Assembly: GCA_963764465.1 (NCBI GenBank)
Contig: CAVXSO010000002.1
Coordinates: 186,001 to 250,000, forward strand
Source of the DNA: JAJXXT01 sp963764465
GTDB lineage: Bacteria > Pseudomonadota > Alphaproteobacteria > Acetobacterales > Acetobacteraceae
DNA length: 64,000 nt
Direction: 5' to 3'
Positions 34,931-42,156 of this stretch are shown in pieces. The stretch's first letter is position 1, and the number at the start of each line of letters is the position of its first letter. The notes beneath the pieces are model-generated. The model made no database searches and had not been told where the DNA came from. It was given only the letters and a program-made list of their open reading frames with translations. The position numbers and the translations under genes were made by a program.

Positions 34931-34949
34931 CCGGCGGCACGACCGCCGG
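34931..34949. terminator. Terminator-like hairpin
   Basis: CCGGCGG, loop CACGA and CCGCCGG form a perfect 7-bp stem right after the AlgH stop, shared with the convergent lipoprotein gene. Confidence 0.6.
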
Positions 34950-34978
34950 GGTGCTCCCGGCGCGGCCCGACGGCTCTA

Positions 34979-35566
34979 CTACCAGCGGCGCCAGTAGGGG
35001 CCGCCCCAGCCCCAGCCGTACGGGACGACGACCGGCGGGGCGGCGTAGACCACCGGTGGGTAGCCATAGGCCGGGTAGGGGCCCGGATAGGGATAGGCAT
35101 AGGGGTAGGCGGCGCCATAGGCCGGTGGCGGCGGCGGCACCCTGTTGCCGCGCGAGGCCATGCATTGCGCGTAGGCGGTGTCGTAGCGGAACTGCAGCTG
35201 CCCGGCCGAGGCGCTGGCGTTGCTGGCGCCGACCGCGGTGCCGGCGAGCAGGCCCGTGGCGCCGCCGATCGCGGCCCCGGCACCCACCGCCCCGCCCACG
35301 GAGCCCAGCGCGGCACCCGCCGCGGCACCGATGGCGGTGCCGGCGATCGCGGCGCCAACCGCGCTGTTGCCCGCCGCCTGCGCCGCGCGCTGCCCGCCGG
35401 TGTTCTGGCTCGCATAGTCGCGGCAGGCCAGGTCGTCCTGCTGGAACGCGGCGAGGTCCTTGCCCTGGCCCGGCATGGCGACGACGTTTGGCCCGCTCGG
35501 AGGTGCGACGGCGCACGCGGCGAGCAGCGGCACGGCGGCGAGGGGAGCGAGAAGGGCGATACGCAT
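34979..35566 (-). CDS. Glycine-zipper lipoprotein
   Basis: The protein has 195 residues from the ATG at 35566. MRIALLAPLAAVPLLAAC is a lipoprotein signal with the lipobox LLAAC. The central part is Ala/Gly-rich: GAAIAGTAIGAAAGAALGSVGGAVG and following GxxxG spacings form a two-helix glycine zipper, as in small outer-membrane lipoproteins. The C-terminus is Pro/Tyr/Gly-rich (YPYAYPYPGPYPAYGYP) and ends GGPYWRRW. The longer frame upstream to 36253 is antisense to the CGNR gene. It probably resides in the envelope and has no predicted catalysis. Confidence 0.85.
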   Translation of the reverse strand: MRIALLAPLAAVPLLAACAVAPPSGPNVVAMPGQGKDLAAFQQDDLACRDYASQNTGGQRAAQAAGNSAVGAAIAGTAIGAAAGAALGSVGGAVGAGAAIGGATGLLAGTAVGASNASASAGQLQFRYDTAYAQCMASRGNRVPPPPPAYGAAYPYAYPYPGPYPAYGYPPVVYAAPPVVVPYGWGWGGPYWRRW

Positions 35567-35694
35567 GGCGTGGTCCGTGTGCCTCCGGGTGCCCCTGCGT
35601 GGGATCAGCGGACGGCCAAATGATGGCGCGCGGCGTGGAATTGACTGGCCCGCACCTGAAATTTCGGAAACCCGGGCGGCGTGGCGCCCTCTGC

Positions 35695-36309
35695 CTAGCC
35701 CCTCGCCGCTTTGGCGCGGAGGTAGTGGCGCTGGGCCTTGGCGCGGTTGCCGCAGGCGGCCATGTCGCACCAGCGGCGGGAGCCGTTGCGGCTGGCATCG
35801 ATGAACATCCAGCGGCATTCCGGGTTGGCGCAGGCGCGCACCCGGGCCCGTGCGCCCTGTTCCCAGCCGCTCTGCGCCAGCAGGTCCGCCGCCGACCACA
35901 GCACCGGCGCCAGCAGCACCGCGGCACCGGACATGTGCTGGCCCAGGCGGGTCAGCCAGGCATAGCCCTCCCCGGCGGCGGCGAGCGTGGCGCGCGAGGG
36001 GGCGCCCTCCAGCGCCGCGTTCAGGGCGGCGAGGTCCGCCTCCGGCACGGCCTCGCCGGCGGCGCGGGCGGAGAAGACGCGGTGCAGCAATTCCCTGAGC
36101 GCGATGCCGGCTTCGAACAGGCCGGGGCCGGGCGGCATTGGCGGGGCGGCGGTGTGGCGCACGGCCCAGGCAAGGAGATCCTCCACGCCGTTCAGCGTCT
36201 CCGTGGGCTCCGCCTTGCCGCGCCAGTAGCGGGTGTTGACGAAGTCCAGGCACGCCCCGGGCGGCAGGGCCGGGCGGGGGCGATCCCTAACCTCCATGGT
36301 GGTTGACAT
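35695..36309 (-). CDS. CGNR zinc-finger domain protein (ABATE domain)
   Basis: The protein has 204 residues. An N-terminal ABATE-type alpha domain (ACLDFVNTRYWRGKAEPTE, LLAWAVRHT) is followed by a CGNR zinc finger: RACANPECRWMFIDASRNGSRRWCD and AACGNRAKAQRHY, with Cys residues in the C-x4-C and C-x4-C arrangement. Family members are probable transcriptional regulators in actinobacteria and proteobacteria. The gene is divergent from the VOC/SRPBCC pair. Its ATG overlaps a TTGACA hexamer at 36303-36308 and is 77 bases from the VOC start, so mutual control is plausible. Confidence 0.85.
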   Translation of the reverse strand: MSTTMEVRDRPRPALPPGACLDFVNTRYWRGKAEPTETLNGVEDLLAWAVRHTAAPPMPPGPGLFEAGIALRELLHRVFSARAAGEAVPEADLAALNAALEGAPSRATLAAAGEGYAWLTRLGQHMSGAAVLLAPVLWSAADLLAQSGWEQGARARVRACANPECRWMFIDASRNGSRRWCDMAACGNRAKAQRHYLRAKAARG

Positions 36310-36386
36310 CCTGGTCAGCGCGAGGCATCCTTACAACCGTCTCACCGGTTACATAGTTATTCAACACCAAGAACAGGAGATCCCGC
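36310..36386. promoter_or_regulatory. Divergent promoter with inverted repeat
   Basis: AACCG (36335-36339) and CGGTT (36346-36350) form an inverted repeat with a 6-base spacer between the CGNR and VOC starts. The consensus -35 TTGACA at 36303 points toward the VOC gene. AACAGGAGATCCC is the VOC ribosome site. No operator has been demonstrated. Confidence 0.4.
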
Positions 36387-36764
36387 ATGCTCAGCCACGT
36401 TTCCATCGGCGTTCGTGACGTAGCCGCCGCCCGCCGATTCTACGATCCGGTGTTCGCCGCGATCGGCGCCAAGTGTCTGGCGCACGGCGAGGGCTACGCC
36501 GGGTACGGCACCGAGGCGCCGGTCTACTGGCTCAATGAAACGGCGCATCCGGTGCCGGCAGACATGCGCTCCGGTCTGCATTTCTGCTTCGACGCGCCGA
36601 ACCGGAAGGCGGTCGATGCGTTCCACAAGGCGGCGCTGAAGGCCGGCGGCAAGGACAACGGCCAGCCCGGCCTGCGTCCGGACTATGGCGACAGCTACTA
36701 CGCCGGCTTCGCCATCGACCCGGACGGCTACCGGATCGAGGCTTATCATGGCGGCGCTGCCTGA
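36387..36764 (+). CDS. VOC (glyoxalase/bleomycin-resistance-like) family protein
   Basis: The protein has 125 residues. MLSHVSIGVRDVAAARRFYDPVF is the first beta-alpha unit of the VOC fold, with a His that can bind metal, and GFAIDPDGYRIEAYHGG closes the second unit with a Glu-rich end. The family includes glyoxalase I, dioxygenases and resistance proteins. A specific reaction cannot be assigned from this sequence. The TGA overlaps the ATG of the SRPBCC gene by one base, so the two are translated together. The divergent CGNR protein is the likely regulator. Confidence 0.88.
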   Translation: MLSHVSIGVRDVAAARRFYDPVFAAIGAKCLAHGEGYAGYGTEAPVYWLNETAHPVPADMRSGLHFCFDAPNRKAVDAFHKAALKAGGKDNGQPGLRPDYGDSYYAGFAIDPDGYRIEAYHGGAA

Positions 36765-37162
36765 TGGTGACGATCCGTCGCGAGATCCCCCTCGGTCTCG
36801 CGGCGGAGACCGCCTGGGCCGCGATCGCCGATACCGGCGCGATCCATCGCCGCCTCGGTCGCGGCTTCGTGACCGATACGGTGCTTGACGGTGACGAGCG
36901 CCTGGTGACGTTCGCCAACGGCATGGTGGCGCGCGAACGCATCGTTACGCTCGACCACGCGGGACGGCGCCTCGCCTACGCCTCCGTCGGCGACCGGTTC
37001 GAGCACCACAGCGCCAGCTTCGAGGTAACCGAGGAGGGGCCGGGGCGCTGCCGCGTGGTGTCGACCACCGACCTGCTGCCGGATGCGCTGGCCGGCGCCG
37101 TGGCGGCGGTCGTGGATGCCGGCTGCGCGGCCATCCGCGCCACGCTCGAAACCGGCGCCTGA
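36764..37162 (+). CDS. SRPBCC family protein
   Basis: The protein has 132 residues. REIPLGLAAETAWAAIADTGAIHRRLG is the typical first strand and helix of the SRPBCC (START-like) fold, with RERIVTLDHAGRRLAYASVGD in the beta sheet and a C-terminal helix containing AGAVAAVVDAGCAAI. These proteins enclose a hydrophobic cavity and act in lipid or polyketide handling or in stress functions. No catalytic residue can be named. It is cotranscribed with the VOC gene and ends before a 9-bp hairpin. Confidence 0.8.
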   Translation: MVTIRREIPLGLAAETAWAAIADTGAIHRRLGRGFVTDTVLDGDERLVTFANGMVARERIVTLDHAGRRLAYASVGDRFEHHSASFEVTEEGPGRCRVVSTTDLLPDALAGAVAAVVDAGCAAIRATLETGA

Positions 37163-37166
37163 CTGT

Positions 37167-37190
37167 GCCGGCGCCTCACACGGCGCCGGC
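37167..37190. terminator. Terminator-like hairpin
   Basis: GCCGGCGCC, loop TCACAC and GGCGCCGGC form a 9-bp stem between the convergent SRPBCC and DEAD-box genes. There is no T-run. Confidence 0.6.
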
Positions 37191-37218
37191 GGCGAGGGCG
37201 GCTGACCGCCCCCGCACG

Positions 37219-38445
37219 TCAGGCGGCGCGGCGGCGGCGGGCGCGGCGGTGCTGCCCGGCGGGCCTGGTGGGGCGAACGAATTGCGGCATCGCCCGCGGC
37301 GGCTTTCCCGGCGTGGATGCGGGGGCGCCACCGGCGACCATGATCTCGGTGCCGGCGGCATGCTCGATCGCGCGGAGCATCCTGGCCTCCTGCGGGTCGC
37401 AGAAGGAGATCGCCTCGCCCCTGGCGCCGGCCCGCGCGGTGCGGCCGATGCGATGGACATAGTCCTCGGGCTGCGCCGGCAGGTCGTAGTTGATGACGTG
37501 CGAGACGGCGGCGACGTCGATGCCGCGTGCGGCGATATCCGTCGCCACCAGGATGCGGGCGCGGCCGTCGCGGAACCGGTCCAGCGCCTTGATGCGCTGC
37601 GGCTGGCTCTTGTTGCCGTGCAGCGCCGCGACGCCGTGGCCGGCGCTCTCCAGCGCCTCCGCCACGCGGTCCGCGCCGCGCTTGGTGCGGGTGAAGACGA
37701 TGACGCGCGCGAGCGCCTGGTCGCCGAGCAGGTCCACGAGCAGCCGCGACCGCTCCGCCTGCGGCACGAAATGCACGGATTGCGCGATGCGCGGCACCAC
37801 GACCTCCGTCGGCGTCACCGCGACGCGGACGGGATCGCGCAGCATGGAGCGGGCCAGCTTCTCGACCTCCGCCGGCATCGTCGCGGAGAACAGGGCGGAC
37901 TGGCGTGCGGCGGGGAGCGCTGCCGCGATGCGCTCAATGTCGCGGATGAAGCCGAGATCGAGCATCCGGTCCGCCTCGTCGAGGACGAAGTGGCGCACGG
38001 TATCGAGCCGCAGCTCGCGCGTGCCCATGAGGTCGCACACGCGGCCCGGCGTGCCGACGACGATCTCCGCCCCCGGACGCAGGCGCTGCACCTGGCCTCC
38101 GCGGCTCTGCCCGCCGATGACGGCGACGATGCGCAGGCGCGGTTCGCAGAGGGCCTTGAAGCTCTCGATGATCTGCAGCGCCAGCTCGCGCGTCGGCGCC
38201 AGGATCAGCGCCTGGGCGGATTGCGGCCGTGGGGCGGCGCGCTCGGTGTGCAGGCGGTGCAGCATTGGCAGCGCAAAGGCCGCGGTCTTGCCGGTGCCGG
38301 TCTGGGCGATGCCGAGCAGGTCACGCCCGGCGAGGAGGTGGGGAATGGCCTGGGCCTGGATCGGCGTCGGCGTGGTGAAGGTTGCGGCGGCGAGTGCGCG
38401 CAGCAGGGGCTCGGCGAGGCCGAGGGAGGCGAAGTCCTGAGTCAC
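37219..38445 (-). CDS. DEAD-box ATP-dependent RNA helicase
   Basis: The protein has 408 residues from a GTG at 38445 after CCGGAGATC. The conserved motifs occur in order: Q-motif TTPTPIQAQAI, motif I AQTGTGKT, motif Ia PTRELALQI, motif II LDEADRML, motif III FSATMP, ARILVATDIAARGID and HRIGRTARAG. The C-terminus is basic and Arg-rich (RRARRRRAA), typical of RhlE-type helicases. DEAD-box proteins unwind RNA and help ribosome assembly or RNA decay. It stands alone, convergent with SRPBCC. The exact RhlE or DbpA type cannot be set. The frame to 38586 has no family sequence. Confidence 0.93.
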   Translation of the reverse strand: MTQDFASLGLAEPLLRALAAATFTTPTPIQAQAIPHLLAGRDLLGIAQTGTGKTAAFALPMLHRLHTERAAPRPQSAQALILAPTRELALQIIESFKALCEPRLRIVAVIGGQSRGGQVQRLRPGAEIVVGTPGRVCDLMGTRELRLDTVRHFVLDEADRMLDLGFIRDIERIAAALPAARQSALFSATMPAEVEKLARSMLRDPVRVAVTPTEVVVPRIAQSVHFVPQAERSRLLVDLLGDQALARVIVFTRTKRGADRVAEALESAGHGVAALHGNKSQPQRIKALDRFRDGRARILVATDIAARGIDVAAVSHVINYDLPAQPEDYVHRIGRTARAGARGEAISFCDPQEARMLRAIEHAAGTEIMVAGGAPASTPGKPPRAMPQFVRPTRPAGQHRRARRRRAA

Positions 38446-38697
38446 GAAAGATCTCCGGCGCCCCGGGCACGGCCATGGCCGGGCGCGAAAGGGGCGCTCC
38501 GATGCTCGCCAAGCCCGCGTGAATGCGGGGCGAACGGATGGGAAGAACCGCCGGGCCGGGCGCGCCGCGATCGCGATGACGTGCATCGGCGGGGACGGGC
38601 GCGCCGATCACGCGTGCGCCGGCAATGGGCGCTCTATGACGGCGTGGACGGATTGGCGCAAGCCCTTGGGCGCGGGGCTGGCATGTGCGGGGGCGGC

Positions 38698-39612
38698 TCA
38701 GGCGTCCCAGAAGCGCCTGCGGCGGGCGAAATCCCGCCAGGCGTCTTCGACTTCCCTGCGGCGCTGCTGCTCCTGCGTCGCGAGCCACTCCGCGACCGGG
38801 GGCACGGCCGCCAGATGGGCGACGAGGGCCTGGGCGACCGCGGCATCGTGCCAGGAGCCGAGCGCCTGCTGCAGGTCCCGCAGCGAGGCGAGGTAGCGGC
38901 GCGTGCGCTTGCCGGGCCACGAGCCGCACAGGAACTCCGCCGCGTAGCGCAGCTTCTTGATGCGGATGCGCAGGCGGTGCAGCGCCAGCGTGTCCAGCTT
39001 GCGGAGCTTGCGGCCGAGGCGGCGGGCCTTGTGGTCCCGCACCTCCAGGATGGCGGTGGCGACGTTCCTCGCGGGCTGCGCCAGCATCTCCGCGTCCCAA
39101 CGGGCCTGGCGTGCGAACGGGCGGCCTGGCAAGGCGGCGAGACGTCGCAGGGTGGCGACGTTCGTCGGGTCGCGCAGGGCGGCGCGCATCGCGGCGCGGC
39201 CTTCCTCCCGCTTCCCGGCGGCGAGTTTCGCGAGAGCCTGGGTGGCCGGCTGATCCCGGAATTCGGGCGGCAGGGAGGGCAGCGTCTCGTCCACGAACAC
39301 GTCCCATTCCCGCGTGGCGCCGAGGCGTCGCTGCAGTCGGCGCAGCCCGCGCGCGAGCGGCAGGGGGCGGTGGCCGGCGCTTCCCGCGCGGAAGACGGAG
39401 AGGGCGGCGCGCGTGCGGCGGATGGCGACGCGCAGCTGGTGCAGAGCCTCCGAATCGCCGATGCGCTCCACCTCGCCCGCGGTGGCGAGCACCTCCGTGA
39501 CACAGGTGGCGGCGATGGCGGCGAACGTTTGACCGATTGGGGCCTCGCGCAGGCTGCCCGGCCCGGCTGGCGGGGCGGCGGCTTCGTCCGGCGATGCGCG
39601 CGGGCCGGGCAC
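38698..39612 (-). CDS. CHAD domain protein
   Basis: The protein has 304 residues. Its helical repeats hold conserved basic positions: ALHQLRVAIRRTRAALSVFR, GLRRLQRRLGATREWDVF, and RLRIRIKKLRYAAEFL near residue 220. These are the two halves of the CHAD domain, which binds polyphosphate through His and Arg residues. There is no CYTH domain in front of it. It may be associated with polyphosphate granules. It lies upstream of the helicase with 252 bases between them. Confidence 0.85.
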   Translation of the reverse strand: MPGPRASPDEAAAPPAGPGSLREAPIGQTFAAIAATCVTEVLATAGEVERIGDSEALHQLRVAIRRTRAALSVFRAGSAGHRPLPLARGLRRLQRRLGATREWDVFVDETLPSLPPEFRDQPATQALAKLAAGKREEGRAAMRAALRDPTNVATLRRLAALPGRPFARQARWDAEMLAQPARNVATAILEVRDHKARRLGRKLRKLDTLALHRLRIRIKKLRYAAEFLCGSWPGKRTRRYLASLRDLQQALGSWHDAAVAQALVAHLAAVPPVAEWLATQEQQRRREVEDAWRDFARRRRFWDA

Positions 39613-39980
39613 CGGCGGACCCTGCGGCGTTTGGCACCGCGCGGCAACGGTGAGCCGTCAGCCTACGACATGTTGTGGCAACGTGAGGATGCAACCACCA
39701 CCGACGGTGAAATCGGGTTTACTCCTGGCGCCAATCTCGGGTCCCCGGGCGTGGGGAGGCGAGGTGCGCCCGGCGCATACCGCCTCCGGTCTTTTTTCGT
39801 GGCAGGCACCAGCCGCCCTGCCGTTCCCCGGTGAGGGCGATTTTTTCGTGCCCGCGGCCTCCAGCAGCAGGAATACGCCGATGACACTGCTCGACTGCCA
39901 CCAGGCGGCGGCGTGCGCGGCGTCTTATGTCCCGCTTGTGTCCCGCTGGCTCCAAACCCGCGCGCCGGGACAAACTCTCC
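39613..39980. other. 368-base gap without gene
   Basis: This lies between the CHAD start and the stop of the Tat-signal gene, both on the minus strand. The translated frames here have no family resemblance. A short GTCCCGCT-TGTGTCCCGCT repeat at 39929-39946 is the only noticeable element. The CHAD promoter is presumably here. Confidence 0.5.
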
Positions 39981-40559
39981 CTAATCTCCCACCACCGGGT
40001 CCATCGCGGTGAAGCGGGCGGTGAAGGTCAGCGGGTAGGGGTAGAGGCCGGTGCCGTCCACGAGGCCGCCCGTTATCTCCGCATCGAAACGGACTCGCAT
40101 GTCCGGGGGGATGGGCAGGATGCGGCGGTAGAGCGGCGCGTTGCCGGGGATGTAGGTGCCGGGTGCCTCGCCGGCGGACGGCGCGCCCTCGGCCCGCAGC
40201 ACCACGCCTGGCCAGAGCGCGACGCGCGGCGCCATGCCCTTGCCGGTGGCGCGGGTGTCCAGCATGCGGCCCATCCAGCCCTTCACCAGCAGCGCGATGC
40301 CGCTCTTCTCCACCGCCGCCCAGAACGTGCCGAACGCCGCCACCAGCGCCGGGCGGTCCGTCGCGGCGAAGATCGCCGGGGCGTTGTCCGCGCAGAGATG
40401 CAGGAAGCGCAGCTCGTCCGCGGGCAGTGCCGGGGCGAGGTTCTCCGGCGGCGGCAGGATGAAGGGCGGGTGATCGAGGTCCATGCCGCGCAGCACATGA
40501 ACCGCGGGCGGGGTGGTCGTGGTGGCTGCCGCCCCAAGCAGGAACTCGCGCCTGTTCAT
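39981..40559 (-). CDS. Tat-signal protein of unknown function
   Basis: The protein has 192 residues. The N-terminus MNRREFLLGAAATTTTPP is a clear twin-arginine signal, so it is exported folded. The mature part has HPPFILPPPENLAPALPADEL, LHLCADNAPAIFAAT and TGLYPYPLTFTARFTAMDPV. I do not recognise the domain. There are no Cys-rich, cofactor or catalytic motifs; a single Cys lies near residue 57. The gene is isolated, with gaps of about 370 and 530 bases at its sides. Confidence 0.7.
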   Translation of the reverse strand: MNRREFLLGAAATTTTPPAVHVLRGMDLDHPPFILPPPENLAPALPADELRFLHLCADNAPAIFAATDRPALVAAFGTFWAAVEKSGIALLVKGWMGRMLDTRATGKGMAPRVALWPGVVLRAEGAPSAGEAPGTYIPGNAPLYRRILPIPPDMRVRFDAEITGGLVDGTGLYPYPLTFTARFTAMDPVVGD

Positions 40560-41087
40560 CGCATCTGTCTCCTATCGCGCGCCACGTCTCATGAGGGCGC
40601 ATTTCCGGCGCATCATGGCTCATTTGCGGCCTCACGTCACAATTATTGCGCGCAAGCCGCTTGAGCCGCCCTGGCGGCTGGCCTTTCCCCACCGGTCCAG
40701 GACCCCGACATCGGGACCGGCGGGACGGGCGTGTGGTGCATTGCCGGCGCGCCGGGCCGGCGGCGGGTGCGGAACGAGTTGCGGCACGAGCGGGAAGAGG
40801 TTAACGATCCGCGACCGAACCGTCGTGTATCATGATTCGAGATCGTCACGATACAAAAGTATAACGAATCCCATTCCGCGCGCGCGAAGTGCAACGTATG
40901 AGACAATCGTGGAGTCGCGCCTGAAACTTTCGTAAGGCCCGGTTCTTTTTGGCCCGATCTAACGCATGCGTCACGTTATCGTGACGTCCCGCTCGCATCC
41001 TGGCGCCGGAAAGCGGTCACGGCCTTTCCCGATTCCTGACGTGTGTTCCACCGGGTTGCCGGGGGCGTGACGCAATGGAGTGCTGCG
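40560..41087. other. 528-base intergenic region
   Basis: This lies between the divergent Tat-signal and GrlR-like genes. The part 40820-40960 is A+T-richer and probably contains both promoters. An 18-base palindrome at 40969-40986 is the main structure. No protein-coding frame is convincing. Confidence 0.5.
40969..40986. promoter_or_regulatory. Palindrome upstream of the GrlR-like gene
   Basis: CGTCACG, loop TTAT and CGTGACG form a perfect 7-bp inverted repeat 102 bases before the ATG at 41088. It may be an operator or a short hairpin. Confidence 0.4.
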
Positions 41088-41775
41088 ATGCTGGACGGAT
41101 TCTGGAAGATCGTCATCGCGGACGAGCGGGGGGCGCGCGCGAGGGGCCTGGTTCTGTTCCATGATGGCAACGTCTCCGGCAAGGAGGCGATCGAGATCGA
41201 GGGCGCGTACGAGGCGGAACGCGACGCGCTGATCGCAACGCTCGATGTCGTGCTGCAGGGTGCGTCACATCAGCCCGCCGCCGCCGCGCGGCGCGTGCTG
41301 CTGCACGTGCAGGGGCGCACGAGCGGGCACACCATCTCGGCCTCGGGCGTGGATCTCGCGGATGCCGCCCGGCGCGTGGACATCCACCTCGAGCGGCGCG
41401 GCCTCGCGCCGCGCCGGCCCGCGCGGACGTGGCTCTGGCCGGAACAGGTGGGGCCAGAACCAGCGTGGCCAGAACCAGCGGGGCCAGGGTTGGCGGAGCG
41501 GGGGCGGGACGCCTGGGTGGCAGGGGGGCTGGCAGATGAGCCGGCAGCGAGAGGGGCGGCGCAAGACGCCACGCTGCCTCGCTTCGCCAGGGCACGCCTG
41601 CCGGGCGAGGTCCGGGAATTGGCGCGACAGGCGCGTCCCCCGACCTCGCCCCATCCCCGCGGCCTCGCCCCATCCCGCGGCCCTGGCCGAACGTGCGCCC
41701 CAACCCGCCGGTCATGCCCTAGCCGCCCTCCGCGCGGTGCCCGAGGGCGCGCCGGCCGGCGGACGCGGGGATTAG
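41088..41775 (+). CDS. GrlR-like regulatory protein, probably frameshifted near the C-terminus
   Basis: The first 110 residues from the ATG at 41088 fit the GrlR-like family: MLDGFWKIVIADERGARARG, LVLFHDGNVSG and EIEGAYEAERDAL, then LLHVQGRTSGHTISASG. In enterobacteria GrlR binds GrlA; alphaproteobacterial members are uncharacterised. Beyond residue 115 the sequence is repetitive (WPEQV, GPEPA, WPEPA). The frame as it stands stays open to 42071 but becomes Arg/Pro-rich and would cross the next gene. Removing one C from the run at 41655-41658, where one of two near-identical 18/19-base repeats has an extra C, restores a frame ending AALRAVPEGAPAGGRGD at 41775, 3 bases before the next start. 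Confidence 0.6.
41436..41480. repeat. 15-nt tandem repeats in the GrlR-like gene
   Basis: Three in-frame units encode WPEQV, GPEPA and WPEPA; the last two units differ at a single base. Confidence 0.85.
41644..41680. repeat. 19/18-nt tandem repeat with a one-base difference
   Basis: The first unit (41644-41662) has four C in a run where the second (41663-41680) has three; otherwise they are identical. The extra base shifts the reading frame of the GrlR-like gene. Confidence 0.85.
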
Positions 41776-41778
41776 CGG

Positions 41779-42021
41779 GTGCGCGCGCGCCCGGACCCGG
41801 AACGGGATACGATCGCGGTGCCGATCTACCGCAAGCCCCTGCCGCCAGGGCCACCAGACCTTGCCGGAACATTGGACGAGGAAGAACTCGGCCTCGCGTT
41901 CGACCTCGAGGACGACAGGCTGCCGTGGGACACCGCCTTCCCGCTCATCCTCCTGCTCTCGCTGGGCGCCTGGGCGCTGGTCGCAACCGTGGCGCTGTGG
42001 CTGATCGACGTCATGGGGTGA
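41779..42021 (+). CDS. Small single-helix membrane protein
   Basis: The product has 80 residues from a GTG at 41779. An acidic N-terminal part (GTLDEEELGLAFDLEDD) is followed by one strong membrane helix (FPLILLLSLGAWALVATVALW). The helix ends close to the C-terminus, so the acidic part is probably cytoplasmic. It sits 3 bases after the restored end of the GrlR-like gene and before a histidine kinase gene. No family is recognised. The length, membrane segment and codon use make it a credible gene. Confidence 0.6.
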   Translation: MRARPDPERDTIAVPIYRKPLPPGPPDLAGTLDEEELGLAFDLEDDRLPWDTAFPLILLLSLGAWALVATVALWLIDVMG

Positions 42022-42156
42022 CGGACGGCCCGCGTTCCCCGTTCGTACCGGATCTTGACCGGGATCATTGACGCCGCCACCCCCGCCCGCCGGAATGGCA
42101 CCGCGGCCCGCGCCGGCCCCCGTGGCGGCCAGCGCGCGACCGGGGGGATATCGCGC

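Noticed and set aside
41776..42071. Extension of the grlR-like frame across the small membrane protein gene
   Set aside because: The translated part is Arg/Pro-rich, whereas the other frame gives a convincing membrane helix with its own start.
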